Positions 8,094 through 15,621 of a stretch of DNA of 64,000 bases are shown in pieces; within the stretch, counting starts at the first letter, position 1; every line of letters starts with the position of its first letter. A program made the position numbers and the translations under genes. The stretch is taken from positions 62,001 to 126,000 of the forward strand of contig JBIQHJ010000004.1 of the NCBI GenBank assembly GCA_044508625.1, read 5' to 3'. The notes under the pieces are model-generated. The model was not told where the DNA came from and ran no database searches. It worked only from the letters and a program-made list of their open reading frames with translations. Source of the DNA: Castellaniella sp044508625 (lineage in GTDB: Bacteria; Pseudomonadota; Gammaproteobacteria; Burkholderiales; Burkholderiaceae_B).

Positions 8094-8121
8094 GATGGTG
8101 GCTGGACGCGCACGGAACCGG

Positions 8122-9024
8122 CTATGCGGCGCCTCCGGGCAGCAATAGCTGGATTTCCTCCCGTACGTGTTCGATCAGGCCCTTGGTCAGTCTTTGCATG
8201 GGGCGGTCGACCGAGAGGATGGCGTTGAGGCGGACCTTGATCCGGGGACGAAACGGCACGCTGCGGACGCCATGAAAGCGCTTGGACGACGCCGTCAGTT
8301 CATCCATGATCGCCACCCCCAGGCCTTCCTGCACAAAGAGGGCCGCCAGGTTCATGAAGCGCACATTGATGATCGGGGAATACGGGACGCTGCTGTCGCG
8401 GAAGGTTTCTGTGACCATATTGTAGAGACGTGAGCGCGTGCTGGCGTTGATCAGCGGCGCGTTGCGCAGGTCTTCGGGCGTCACGTAGGGCAGTTCGCAC
8501 AAAGGGCTGCTGTCCGGACACAGGCACACGATGTCCAGCTTCGACAGGGGCAGGTAGTTCAATGTGGGCCGTGGATGCGGCTCCATGGCGAAGCCGATGT
8601 CGGCAATGCCAGCCTCCACGTATTCCATGACGTTGTCCAGCCTCAGGGTCTCGAGCGTCACTGAAACCTTGGGGCGGGTCTTGAGGAACCTCGTGATGGC
8701 CTGCGGCAGCACGCTTTCGGAAGGCTCGGCGGTGGCGACCACGTTGATGCGGCCGGTGCGCCCGTCGCGTAGCTGCTGGGCGGTCTGTTCGACCAGCTCG
8801 CGTATCAGGAACATGGGCTCGGCCTGGGCGAGCAGCATCATGGCCTCTTGCGTGGGGACCAGGCGCTTGTTGATCCGGTCGAACAGACGGAAACCCAATG
8901 ACAGCTCGGCGCTCTTGATGGCATTCGAGACCGCCGGCTGCGACATGTTCAGGATGTTTGCCGCGCCCACCGTCGAGCCGGTGCGCACGACCCCGCGCAG
9001 GATCTCCAACTGACGCAGATTCAT
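8122..9024 (-). CDS. LysR-family transcriptional regulator
   Basis: A 300-residue LysR regulator. Residues 1-60 hold the winged HTH (MNLRQLEILRGVVRTGS ... MSQPAVSNAIKSAE), followed by a substrate-binding effector domain from about residue 90. The ATG at 9024 is preferred over an in-frame TTG five codons upstream because it gives the canonical N-terminus. It diverges from the CoA-transferase operon starting at 9230, the classic LysR arrangement for activating a neighbouring catabolic operon in response to a pathway metabolite. Two palindromes in the shared intergenic region are candidate binding sites. Confidence 0.92.
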   Translation of the reverse strand: MNLRQLEILRGVVRTGSTVGAANILNMSQPAVSNAIKSAELSLGFRLFDRINKRLVPTQEAMMLLAQAEPMFLIRELVEQTAQQLRDGRTGRINVVATAEPSESVLPQAITRFLKTRPKVSVTLETLRLDNVMEYVEAGIADIGFAMEPHPRPTLNYLPLSKLDIVCLCPDSSPLCELPYVTPEDLRNAPLINASTRSRLYNMVTETFRDSSVPYSPIINVRFMNLAALFVQEGLGVAIMDELTASSKRFHGVRSVPFRPRIKVRLNAILSVDRPMQRLTKGLIEHVREEIQLLLPGGAA

Positions 9025-9229
9025 GGCCGTCGTCCGCAAAAAATAGCCCAGTCTAGCATCCGCCGCGTCCGCGGCAATCTATAGATTTCGGTTATCAACC
9101 GCCATCAAAAACTAATAGCGCTCAATATTGTGATTGGAAAACCTGCTTGATAGCATGGTTTATCCGTCGAGTCCGCGATACAGGCCCGGCGCGTTGAAAA
9201 GGCATCGGCCATCGGCGGGGAGTCAGGGC
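9025..9229. promoter_or_regulatory. Divergent LysR / CoA-transferase operon control region
   Basis: This 205-bp AT-enriched region holds two adjacent perfect palindromes: AATCTATAGATT (9076-9087) and CGGTTATCAACCG (9089-9101). The first has the interrupted ATC/GAT dyad common in LysR binding sites. A GGGGAG ribosome-binding site lies just before the ATG at 9230. Direct observation for the palindromes; binding by the LysR product is inferred from position. Confidence 0.6.
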
Positions 9230-10438
9230 ATGGATCTTCTGGATGGGGTCAGAATTCTAAGCTTCAATCACTTTTTGGCTGGCCCCCTGGGTGCCCAGAT
9301 ATTGGCCGACCTGGGCGCCGACGTGATTGCCATCGAGCCGCTGGATGGCGCCTTCCAGAGGAACTGGGCGGTGGCCAACCATTTCGTGGGCACGACCAGC
9401 ATCAATCACCTCACCTGCGGCCGCAACAAGCGCAGCCTCTCCATCGATCTCAAGAGCCCCGAGGGCCTGGCCGCGGTCAAGAAGCTCGTGGCAAGCGCCG
9501 ACGTCGTGATGGAGAACTTCCGGCCCGGCACCATGGACAAGCTCGGCCTGGGCTACGAGGCCCTGCGCGACATCAACCCGGGCCTCGTCTACGCGGTGTG
9601 CTCCGGGTATGGATACACCGGCCCCTACAAGGATCGGCCGGGCCAGGACATGCTGCTGCAGGCGCTCTCGGGCCTGATCATGCGCACCGGAAAGGCCGAC
9701 GGCCCGCCCACGCCCGTCGGCTCCCCGGTCGTCGACCACCACGCGGCTTCCTTGTATGCGACCAGCATCCTGGCGGCGCTGTACGCCAAGGCCAGGACCG
9801 GCAAGGGCCGCCTGGTGGAGGTCAACCTCTACCAGGCGGCCATCCACCTGCAGGTCGAGCCCCTGATGGCCTGGATGAACGGAGCGCCTTCGCCCCGGCC
9901 TCGCGCCGCCGAAGGCATCGCCTCCTGGTGCAGCGCCGGCCCTTACGGGCCGCTGGCCACGGCCGATGGCTACCTCGTGATTTCCATGGCCACGCCCTCG
10001 GCGCTGGGACGCGCGCTCGACATCGAGGCGCTGGCCGGGCGCCCGGATTCCGACAGTTTCGACAGGCGCGAGGAGGTCACGGCGCTGGTGGCCCAGCGTT
10101 TGAGGGAACGGACCACGGCCGAGTGGATGCCCATCCTCGAGCGGCACAGGATCTGGCATGCGCCGGTACAGGACTACGACGCGCTGCAGCAGGATCCGCA
10201 ATTGACTCATCTCGGTGCCTTCCAGATCGCCGAAAGCGTCGAGGGTGAGCCCGTGACTTTCGTGTCGTATCCGGCGCGCTTCGATGGGCAGACGCCTTCC
10301 ATGCGGCGCCTGCCGCAGGCCCTGGGCGCGCAAACCCGCGAGATCCTGGGCGAAGCCGGCTACGGCCGGCGGGAAATCGATGCCCTGCTCGAGCGCGGCA
10401 TCGCCAGGGACGCCATGAGCGAGGATTCGGCCAAATGA
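9230..10438 (+). CDS. CaiB/BaiF (family III) CoA-transferase, first of a pair
   Basis: A 402-residue family III CoA-transferase. N-terminal LLDGVRILSFNHFLAGPLGAQ, the ADLGADVIAIEP segment, RNKRSLSIDLKSPEG and NFRPGTMDKLGLGY are all family signatures. Asp169 in PVVDHHAA falls exactly where formyl-CoA transferase carries its catalytic aspartate. The enzyme moves CoA between carboxylic acids, here probably activating the acid imported by the TRAP system of the same operon. The ATG at 9230 follows a GGGGAG site; upstream in-frame codons lack family sequence. The next transferase gene overlaps it by 4 bp, so the products may form a heterodimer. Confidence 0.92.
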   Translation: MDLLDGVRILSFNHFLAGPLGAQILADLGADVIAIEPLDGAFQRNWAVANHFVGTTSINHLTCGRNKRSLSIDLKSPEGLAAVKKLVASADVVMENFRPGTMDKLGLGYEALRDINPGLVYAVCSGYGYTGPYKDRPGQDMLLQALSGLIMRTGKADGPPTPVGSPVVDHHAASLYATSILAALYAKARTGKGRLVEVNLYQAAIHLQVEPLMAWMNGAPSPRPRAAEGIASWCSAGPYGPLATADGYLVISMATPSALGRALDIEALAGRPDSDSFDRREEVTALVAQRLRERTTAEWMPILERHRIWHAPVQDYDALQQDPQLTHLGAFQIAESVEGEPVTFVSYPARFDGQTPSMRRLPQALGAQTREILGEAGYGRREIDALLERGIARDAMSEDSAK

Positions 10439-11658
10439 ACGATCCCATCTGTCTCGGCATCCGGGTGGTCAGTTTCTGCCATTACCTGCAGGGGCCCGCC
10501 AGCACCCAATATCTGGCCGACATGGGCGCCGATGTCATCAAGATCGAGCCCTTGGCGGGAGCATTCGAGAGGCATTGGTCGGGCGGCAATTCATGGGTGA
10601 CCGACGTCAGCGCCTTCTCGCTGGCGGTCAACCGGAACAAGCGCAGCATCGCGCTCGACCTCAAGGCGCCCGAAGGCCGGCAACTCGCCCTGGACCTGAT
10701 CTCCAAGGCCGACGTGCTCGTCGAGAACTACCGGCCCGGTGTCATGGATCGCCTTGGCTTGGGTTACGAGGACGTCCGCCAGCTCAATCCCGCCATCGTC
10801 TATGCCTCGGCTTCCGGCCTGGGCGCCACGGGGCCGGCGGCGTCGCGCCCGGGGCAGGACCTGCTCATGCAGGCGCGATCGGGGCTGATTGCCGCCACCG
10901 GCGGGACCGAGAACAGCGTCGTGGGCGCCGCCGTCATCGACCAGCACGGCGGCTCCCTGCTGGCCATGGGCATACTCGGCGCCTATGTCCGCCGCCTGCG
11001 CACGGGGCGGGGCATGCGCGTGGAATCCAGCCTTTTCACCGCCGCCATCGACTTGCAGGTCGAGGCGCTGACCAAGTTCTACGCCGCGCCCGGGGGGCGC
11101 GCGCTGTTCAAGCGCAATCGCCACGTCGGTAGCTGGTATCACGATGCGCCGTATGGCCTCTATGCCTTGAGGGACGCGCAGATCGTGCTTTCCATGAACG
11201 ATCCCGACAGGCTGGCCGCGGCGCTGGACAGCGACGAACTGCGCGCGCTCGCCCGGATCGATCGCTATCAGGAACGCGACGTCTATGCGGAAACCATGGC
11301 CCGTGTGCTGTCGCAGCGCAGCCTGGCCGAATTGGCCGAGGTCTTCGATACGCACCGGATCTGGTATGAGCCGGTCCGTGATTATGAGGATCTGCGCCAC
11401 GATCCCCAGGCGCAGCACCTGGGGGTGTTCGATACGGTCGAGGTCAACGGCAAGGCCGCCACGCTGATCTCGCATCCCCTGCGCTACGACGGCCAGCGTC
11501 CCGGGATACGCACGATGCCCCTGTATCCGGGCGCGGACAGCGTGGAAATCATGGAAGAAATGGGTATCCCGCGCGAGCGCCGGAACCGGTTGATCGAGCA
11601 AGGGGTGGTGGGCGTGGCGGGCCCGCCGCGGGCCTCTCCACGGCCCGCGCCGGATTGA
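10435..11658 (+). CDS. CaiB/BaiF (family III) CoA-transferase, second of a pair
   Basis: A 407-residue family III CoA-transferase starting inside the stop codon of the preceding transferase gene (ATGA overlap). It is clearly homologous to its neighbour (ADMGADVIKIEP, RNKRSIALDLKAPEG, ENYRPGVMDRLGLGY) but diverged over the rest. Asp169 (VIDQHGG) matches the catalytic position, so both subunits could be active. Two-gene family III transferases such as the succinyl-CoA:malate transferase of Chloroflexus work as two-subunit enzymes, which makes a heteromer plausible here. The C-terminus ends in a Pro/Ala-rich tail. Confidence 0.92.
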   Translation: MNDPICLGIRVVSFCHYLQGPASTQYLADMGADVIKIEPLAGAFERHWSGGNSWVTDVSAFSLAVNRNKRSIALDLKAPEGRQLALDLISKADVLVENYRPGVMDRLGLGYEDVRQLNPAIVYASASGLGATGPAASRPGQDLLMQARSGLIAATGGTENSVVGAAVIDQHGGSLLAMGILGAYVRRLRTGRGMRVESSLFTAAIDLQVEALTKFYAAPGGRALFKRNRHVGSWYHDAPYGLYALRDAQIVLSMNDPDRLAAALDSDELRALARIDRYQERDVYAETMARVLSQRSLAELAEVFDTHRIWYEPVRDYEDLRHDPQAQHLGVFDTVEVNGKAATLISHPLRYDGQRPGIRTMPLYPGADSVEIMEEMGIPRERRNRLIEQGVVGVAGPPRASPRPAPD

Positions 11659-11665
11659 TCTGGCG

Positions 11666-11731
11666 GTATTCGCGGCAGATCCGAACGGTCTTCACGGCAA
11701 ATCTTAAAAGTCTTCACGGCAAATCTGAAAG
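11666..11731 (+). repeat. Three imperfect 22-bp tandem repeats before the acyl-CoA dehydrogenase gene
   Basis: Copies at 11666-11687, 11688-11709 and 11710-11731. The last two share the 17-mer GTCTTCACGGCAAATCT; the first matches about 15 of 22 positions. The 22-bp period equals two helical turns, so the repeats present the same face of the helix, as arrayed protein-binding sites do. They fill the 84-bp gap between the second CoA-transferase and the dehydrogenase genes, ending 11 bp before its ATG. Confidence 0.7.
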
Positions 11732-11742
11732 GCGGCGGAGGA

Positions 11743-12906
11743 ATGATGGATTTTGCGATTTCCGGCGAGAGCCGGCTCCTGGTCGATACGGTCCGGCGTT
11801 TCATCGAAGCCGAGGTCCGCCCTCTCGAGGAGGAAACGGATCTCAAGGGTGCCATCCCGCCCGAGGCTCTCAGGCGGGTCAAGGCCAAGGCGCAGGAACT
11901 GGGCCTGTTTGCGATGAACATGCCTGCCGAGGCGGGTGGCGGCGGCCTGAGCTGCGTCGACCACTGCCTGGTCGAGGAGGAGTTCGGAAAGACTTCCGAT
12001 GCCCTGATACGGCGGGTCTTCGGCCAGGTCTATCCGATGCTGATGGCCTGCAAGGGCCCTCAGGTCGAGGAATACCTGCGTCCCACGGTCAAGGGCGATC
12101 GCATATGCGCCATGGCCATCACCGAACCCGGCGCCGGCTCGGATGCCGCCGCCATCTCGACCACGGCGCGGCGCGACGGGGATCACTGGGTGCTCAATGG
12201 CACCAAGCACTTCATCAGCGATGGCGACATTGCCGATTATGTGATCGTGATGGCCCTGACCGATCCCGAAAAGCGGGCCCGCGGCGGCATCACGCTGTTC
12301 CTGGTGGACAGGGGCACGCCGGGCTTCACGGTGAGCCGCCTCCAGCCCATGATGGGCCACCGCGGCTACGGACACGCCGAATTGGTATTCAACGACTGCA
12401 GGATCCCCGCGGATGCCGTGCTCGGTGAAATCGGTGGGGGTTTCCCGCTGATCATGCAAAGCGTGCTCGAGGTGCGCTTGGCGCACATCGGCGCGCGTGC
12501 CGTCGGCATGGCCAGCCGCGCGCTCGAGATGATGCGCACCCATGCCGCCGACCGCAAGCAGTTCGGCCAGCCGATCGGCAACTTCCAGATGGTCCAGAAA
12601 ATGATCGCCGACAGCGCCATCGAGCTCTACGGCGTCAAGATGATGGTCCTCAACGCCGCCTGGGAGATCGACCAGGGACGCGATCCGCGCGAGAAGGTTT
12701 CGATGATCAAGGTCGCGGCCTCCGAGATGCAGGGCCGGGTGGTCGATCGCGCCATCCAGGTGTTCGGCGGGATGGGGTTCACCAAGGAATTGCCGCTCGA
12801 GCGCATGTATCGCGACGCCCGCGTCACGCGGATCTATGACGGGACCTCCGAGATCCACCGGATGCTGGTGGCTCGCAGTGTCATCAAGAATGGCTTGCAT
12901 CTATGA
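11743..12906 (+). CDS. Acyl-CoA dehydrogenase
   Basis: A 387-residue FAD-dependent acyl-CoA dehydrogenase with the family's helical N-domain, a mid beta-domain (CAMAITEPGAGSDAAAIST flavin/substrate segment) and a helical C-domain with QVFGGMGF and the terminal IYDGTSEIHRM motif. It should introduce an alpha,beta double bond into an acyl-CoA and pass electrons to ETF. In MCAD-type enzymes the motif reads YEG and its Glu is the catalytic base; here the position is Asp366, a conservative change seen in some branches. The ATG follows AGGCGGCGGAGGA. The start may be the first or second of two adjacent ATGs. Confidence 0.93.
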   Translation: MMDFAISGESRLLVDTVRRFIEAEVRPLEEETDLKGAIPPEALRRVKAKAQELGLFAMNMPAEAGGGGLSCVDHCLVEEEFGKTSDALIRRVFGQVYPMLMACKGPQVEEYLRPTVKGDRICAMAITEPGAGSDAAAISTTARRDGDHWVLNGTKHFISDGDIADYVIVMALTDPEKRARGGITLFLVDRGTPGFTVSRLQPMMGHRGYGHAELVFNDCRIPADAVLGEIGGGFPLIMQSVLEVRLAHIGARAVGMASRALEMMRTHAADRKQFGQPIGNFQMVQKMIADSAIELYGVKMMVLNAAWEIDQGRDPREKVSMIKVAASEMQGRVVDRAIQVFGGMGFTKELPLERMYRDARVTRIYDGTSEIHRMLVARSVIKNGLHL

Positions 12907-12983
12907 AGAAACCAGACCGGACCTGAATGGGCCATGCCGGATGGGCAGCCCCGTTCCCCCGGACACCTTGCAAAGGACTATCC

Positions 12984-13394
12984 ATGACGAATCCTGAATC
13001 CGCGATCGGCCAGCGATGCACGTTCCGCAAGACCATGACCGTGGCCGAGCAGGCCATGTTCACGGGCATCAGCGGCAATCTGGGGGCGCAGTACGTCGAT
13101 GCCTCCCACGCGCGCAGGGCCGGCGCCCCCGGCATGGTGGCGTTCGAGCTGGCGGTTGCCGCGCTCGCGACCACCGGCCTGGCCAGGCTGGGCGGGCCGA
13201 AGCGCCGGATCGCGAGCCTCGAATTGTCGTTTGCCGGCATCGTCGCCGTCGGCGCGTCGATCCAGGCCGAGGTCGAGGTCGTGGCCCTCGAGGGCGACGC
13301 GATGGTGTGCCGGCTCCGCTGCACCCATGCCGAATCCGGCCGGGCCGTCATGGAAGGAACAGCGCGGCTGGAAGTCTTTGGCGGCGAGGAATGA
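12984..13394 (+). CDS. MaoC-like hydratase-fold protein lacking catalytic residues
   Basis: A 136-residue hot-dog-fold protein of the MaoC/R-hydratase group. The place where active enzymes read G-D-x-x-P-x-H-x-D is here SGNLGAQYVDASHA, so both the catalytic Asp and His are replaced (by Asn and Tyr). The rest of the fold is kept (GAPGMVAFELAVAALATTGLARLGG). It starts after an AAAGGA site and is followed after 3 bp by a canonical MaoC gene. It probably serves as a structural partner in a heteromeric hydratase; independent catalysis looks unlikely. Confidence 0.82.
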   Translation: MTNPESAIGQRCTFRKTMTVAEQAMFTGISGNLGAQYVDASHARRAGAPGMVAFELAVAALATTGLARLGGPKRRIASLELSFAGIVAVGASIQAEVEVVALEGDAMVCRLRCTHAESGRAVMEGTARLEVFGGEE

Positions 13395-13397
13395 GCG

Positions 13398-13853
13398 ATG
13401 TATGAGTTGAAAGACTTCCAGGATCTGAAGGTGGGCGACCGTGTGTCGTTCGCAAAGACCATCACCGAAGCCGATGCCGCGCTGTACATCGCGGCGACCG
13501 GCGATTTCGGGCCTGTCCACATCGATGAGTCATTCGCCTCGGCCACGCGCTTTGGCCGGCGCCTGGCGCCCGGCATCATGGTTGCGGGGCTGTGCACCAG
13601 TGTCCTGACCAGCGAGCTCGCCGGTATCGCCGGCGTTTCCATCGAGGACCGTTTCTGGTTCACCGGGCCGGTGTTCTATGGCGATACGGTGACCTTCGAG
13701 GTCTGGATCCAGGAGAAGCACGATGAGAACCGGACCGTCGTGTGGGAAGCCAGCGCCCACAAGGAGGACGGAGTCGAGGTCCTCAAGGCGCGCGCGACGC
13801 TGAAGTTCCCGCGCAAGCGCAGCGCTCCGCCCGCTACGGGCGCGGCGCGCTGA
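13398..13853 (+). CDS. MaoC-like (R)-specific enoyl-CoA hydratase
   Basis: A 151-residue MaoC domain with the hydratase-2 motif TGDFGPVHIDESFA, retaining catalytic Asp and His, followed by RLAPGIMVAGL. The reaction would be reversible hydration of an enoyl-CoA, matching the dehydrogenase two genes upstream. The start is 3 bp after the stop of the degenerate MaoC gene, so the two are almost certainly co-translated. The C-terminus is basic (KFPRKRS) with an Ala-rich end. The third MaoC of the operon (18108) is a separate, fully conserved copy. Confidence 0.9.
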   Translation: MYELKDFQDLKVGDRVSFAKTITEADAALYIAATGDFGPVHIDESFASATRFGRRLAPGIMVAGLCTSVLTSELAGIAGVSIEDRFWFTGPVFYGDTVTFEVWIQEKHDENRTVVWEASAHKEDGVEVLKARATLKFPRKRSAPPATGAAR

Positions 13854-13892
13854 ACGATTCGAGAACCCCATATCCACTCACCGGAAAAAGTC

Positions 13893-14204
13893 ATGAAGAT
13901 CGACAAGGAATTCATCCATGTGGTCATGGTCGACATCGAGCCGGAGCACGAGGAAGCCTTCAACCAGTGGTATGTCGAGCGGCATTTTCCCGATCTGCTG
14001 GCTTGCCCGGGATGGCTGTCGGCGCAGCGGTTCCTGAATATGGGCGAGGGGCCGAAGTACGTCGCCATGTACCGCGTGGCGGGGCAGTGGGCCTTCGAAA
14101 CCGAGGAATTCCTGAAAGCCAAGGGCTTCGGGCCCTACGAGCGGAATGTCAGCAATTTTCGCAGGCTGCAGTTCCTGCCGCTTTCGGAACTGGCGGTGGC
14201 CTGA
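13893..14204 (+). CDS. Small dimeric alpha/beta-barrel (EthD-like) protein
   Basis: A 103-residue protein beginning with a beta-strand (FIHVVMVDIEPEHEEAFNQWY) and containing HFPDLLACPGWLSAQRF, the usual layout of ferredoxin-like alpha/beta-barrel proteins in the EthD/DUF4286 neighbourhood. Such proteins form dimers and occur in many degradation operons as small enzymes or substrate-handling partners; several have no assigned reaction. The conserved N-terminal His and the H-F-P motif could form a small active site. It sits between the MaoC and enoyl-CoA hydratase genes. Specific function unknown. Confidence 0.6.
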   Translation: MKIDKEFIHVVMVDIEPEHEEAFNQWYVERHFPDLLACPGWLSAQRFLNMGEGPKYVAMYRVAGQWAFETEEFLKAKGFGPYERNVSNFRRLQFLPLSELAVA

Positions 14205-14243
14205 AGGATCGCCGGAAGGCATCCCAACCGAGCCCGTGGAGGT

Positions 14244-15011
14244 ATGGACATGGCAGACATTCTCTTGCAGGACCGGCCCCGTGCGGGGGTGTTGCTGTTG
14301 ACGCTGAATCGGCCCGAGAAGCGCAATGCGCTCAATATGGACCTGGTGCTGGCGCTGGACGCCGCCCTCGTCCGGGCGCGCGACGACGACACCGTTTGCT
14401 GCGTGGTGGTGACCGGCGACGCCCGCGCATTCTCCGCGGGCGCCGACATCCATGACCAGCACGTGCATGGCGCGGGCGTCGCCTTGTCGGAAAAACGATT
14501 GGCCGCATGGCGCCGGATCTCCGAGTTTCCCAAGCCGGCGATTGCGGCGGTCAATGGGTATGCGCTGGGCGGCGGTTCCGAACTCATGATGATGATGGAC
14601 GTGGCCATCGCCGGGCGCGGCGCCCGCATCGGCCAGCCCGAGATCAATCTCGGGATCTTTCCCGGCGACGGCGGCACGCAGAGACTGCCCCGCCTCATTG
14701 GCGAAAAGAACGCATTGCGCATGATCCTGTCCGGTGATCCGATCACCGCCGAGGAAGCCCTGCGCATGGGCCTGGTCAGCGAGGTGGTGGACGACGATGC
14801 GACCGTCGCGGCGGCGCTCGACCTCGCGCAGCGGATCGCGGGCAAGAGCCCGCAGGCCGTCCGGCTCGCCAAGGCCACCGTCAAGAGAGGCCTGGATCTC
14901 GCGCTCGAGCAGGGCCTGGCGCTCGAGCACGAGAATATCCGGCCCTTGTTCGGCACCGCCAGTCAGCAGGAAAACATGGCGAAATTCGTATCTCGCAAAG
15001 GCGGGGGTTGA
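14244..15011 (+). CDS. Enoyl-CoA hydratase/isomerase (crotonase)
   Basis: A 255-residue crotonase with the oxyanion-hole segments (AFSAGADIHD and ALGGGSEL) and both glutamates of classic enoyl-CoA hydratase: Glu in GGGSELMMM and Glu in GQPEINLGIFPGDGGTQRL. It should therefore be able to hydrate enoyl-CoA, giving the (S)-alcohol where the MaoC enzymes give the (R)-form. Met3 at 14250 is an alternative start; a GGAGGT site at 14238-14243 precedes the first ATG too closely and fits the second better. Same operon and orientation as its neighbours. Confidence 0.9.
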   Translation: MDMADILLQDRPRAGVLLLTLNRPEKRNALNMDLVLALDAALVRARDDDTVCCVVVTGDARAFSAGADIHDQHVHGAGVALSEKRLAAWRRISEFPKPAIAAVNGYALGGGSELMMMMDVAIAGRGARIGQPEINLGIFPGDGGTQRLPRLIGEKNALRMILSGDPITAEEALRMGLVSEVVDDDATVAAALDLAQRIAGKSPQAVRLAKATVKRGLDLALEQGLALEHENIRPLFGTASQQENMAKFVSRKGGG

Positions 15012-15087
15012 TCCTCGGGCGTGCGCCCCCTTGCGATGCCGCCTCGCCAGCGGACATATCCAATCGAATTCCCGAGGTGGAGATCAA

Positions 15088-15600
15088 ATGATGGAAACGA
15101 GGAGACCGAAGTTCATCGATTGGATACGCCAGGGCATCGACGTCTTCCTGGTTGTGTCCTTCCTCATCATGGTCGGTGCCGTCCTGCTGCAGGTGGTGGT
15201 TCGCTCGTTCACCACCTTTTCCCTGGTCGGCACGGAGGAGATCGCCAACTATGCCCAGCTTTGGCTGGTGCTGGTGGGTTCGGGCGTGGCCTTGCGCTTT
15301 GGCCGGCACGTGGCGGTCGACATCGTGGTGTCCTTCCTGCCCCAAAAGATCCGTTTCTATATTTCGCTGTTCAATGCCGCGGCCATCCTGTGGTTCCTGT
15401 CCCTGGTGTTCGAAGGGTCCTTGCCCTTGATCGACATGGGCACTTTCCAGAAATCTCCGGCGCTGGGATTGCCGATGTGGACCATGTACGCCAGCCTTTC
15501 GGTCGGCGCGGTCTACATGGCGTTCGAGCTCGTGCTGAGCCTCCTGCCCGGCAGCGAAGCCGACCGGCCGGCCGAGCCGGCGGCCTCGGAAGCCGACTAG
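15088..15600 (+). CDS. dctQ: TRAP transporter small membrane subunit
   Basis: A 170-residue four-helix membrane protein with DctQ features: RSFTTFSLVGTEEIANYAQLWLVLVGSGVAL followed by RHVAVDIV, and a basic N-terminus. It pairs with DctM, encoded 21 bp downstream, to form the sodium-driven TRAP permease. The start is set by the GAGGTGGAG site and the amphipathic METRRPKF N-terminus. The tail is Glu/Pro/Ala-rich. It is embedded in the catabolic operon, so the transported acid is very likely the pathway substrate. Confidence 0.92.
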   Translation: MMETRRPKFIDWIRQGIDVFLVVSFLIMVGAVLLQVVVRSFTTFSLVGTEEIANYAQLWLVLVGSGVALRFGRHVAVDIVVSFLPQKIRFYISLFNAAAILWFLSLVFEGSLPLIDMGTFQKSPALGLPMWTMYASLSVGAVYMAFELVLSLLPGSEADRPAEPAASEAD

Positions 15601-15621
15601 CCACCTACCAAGGGAAATGAC

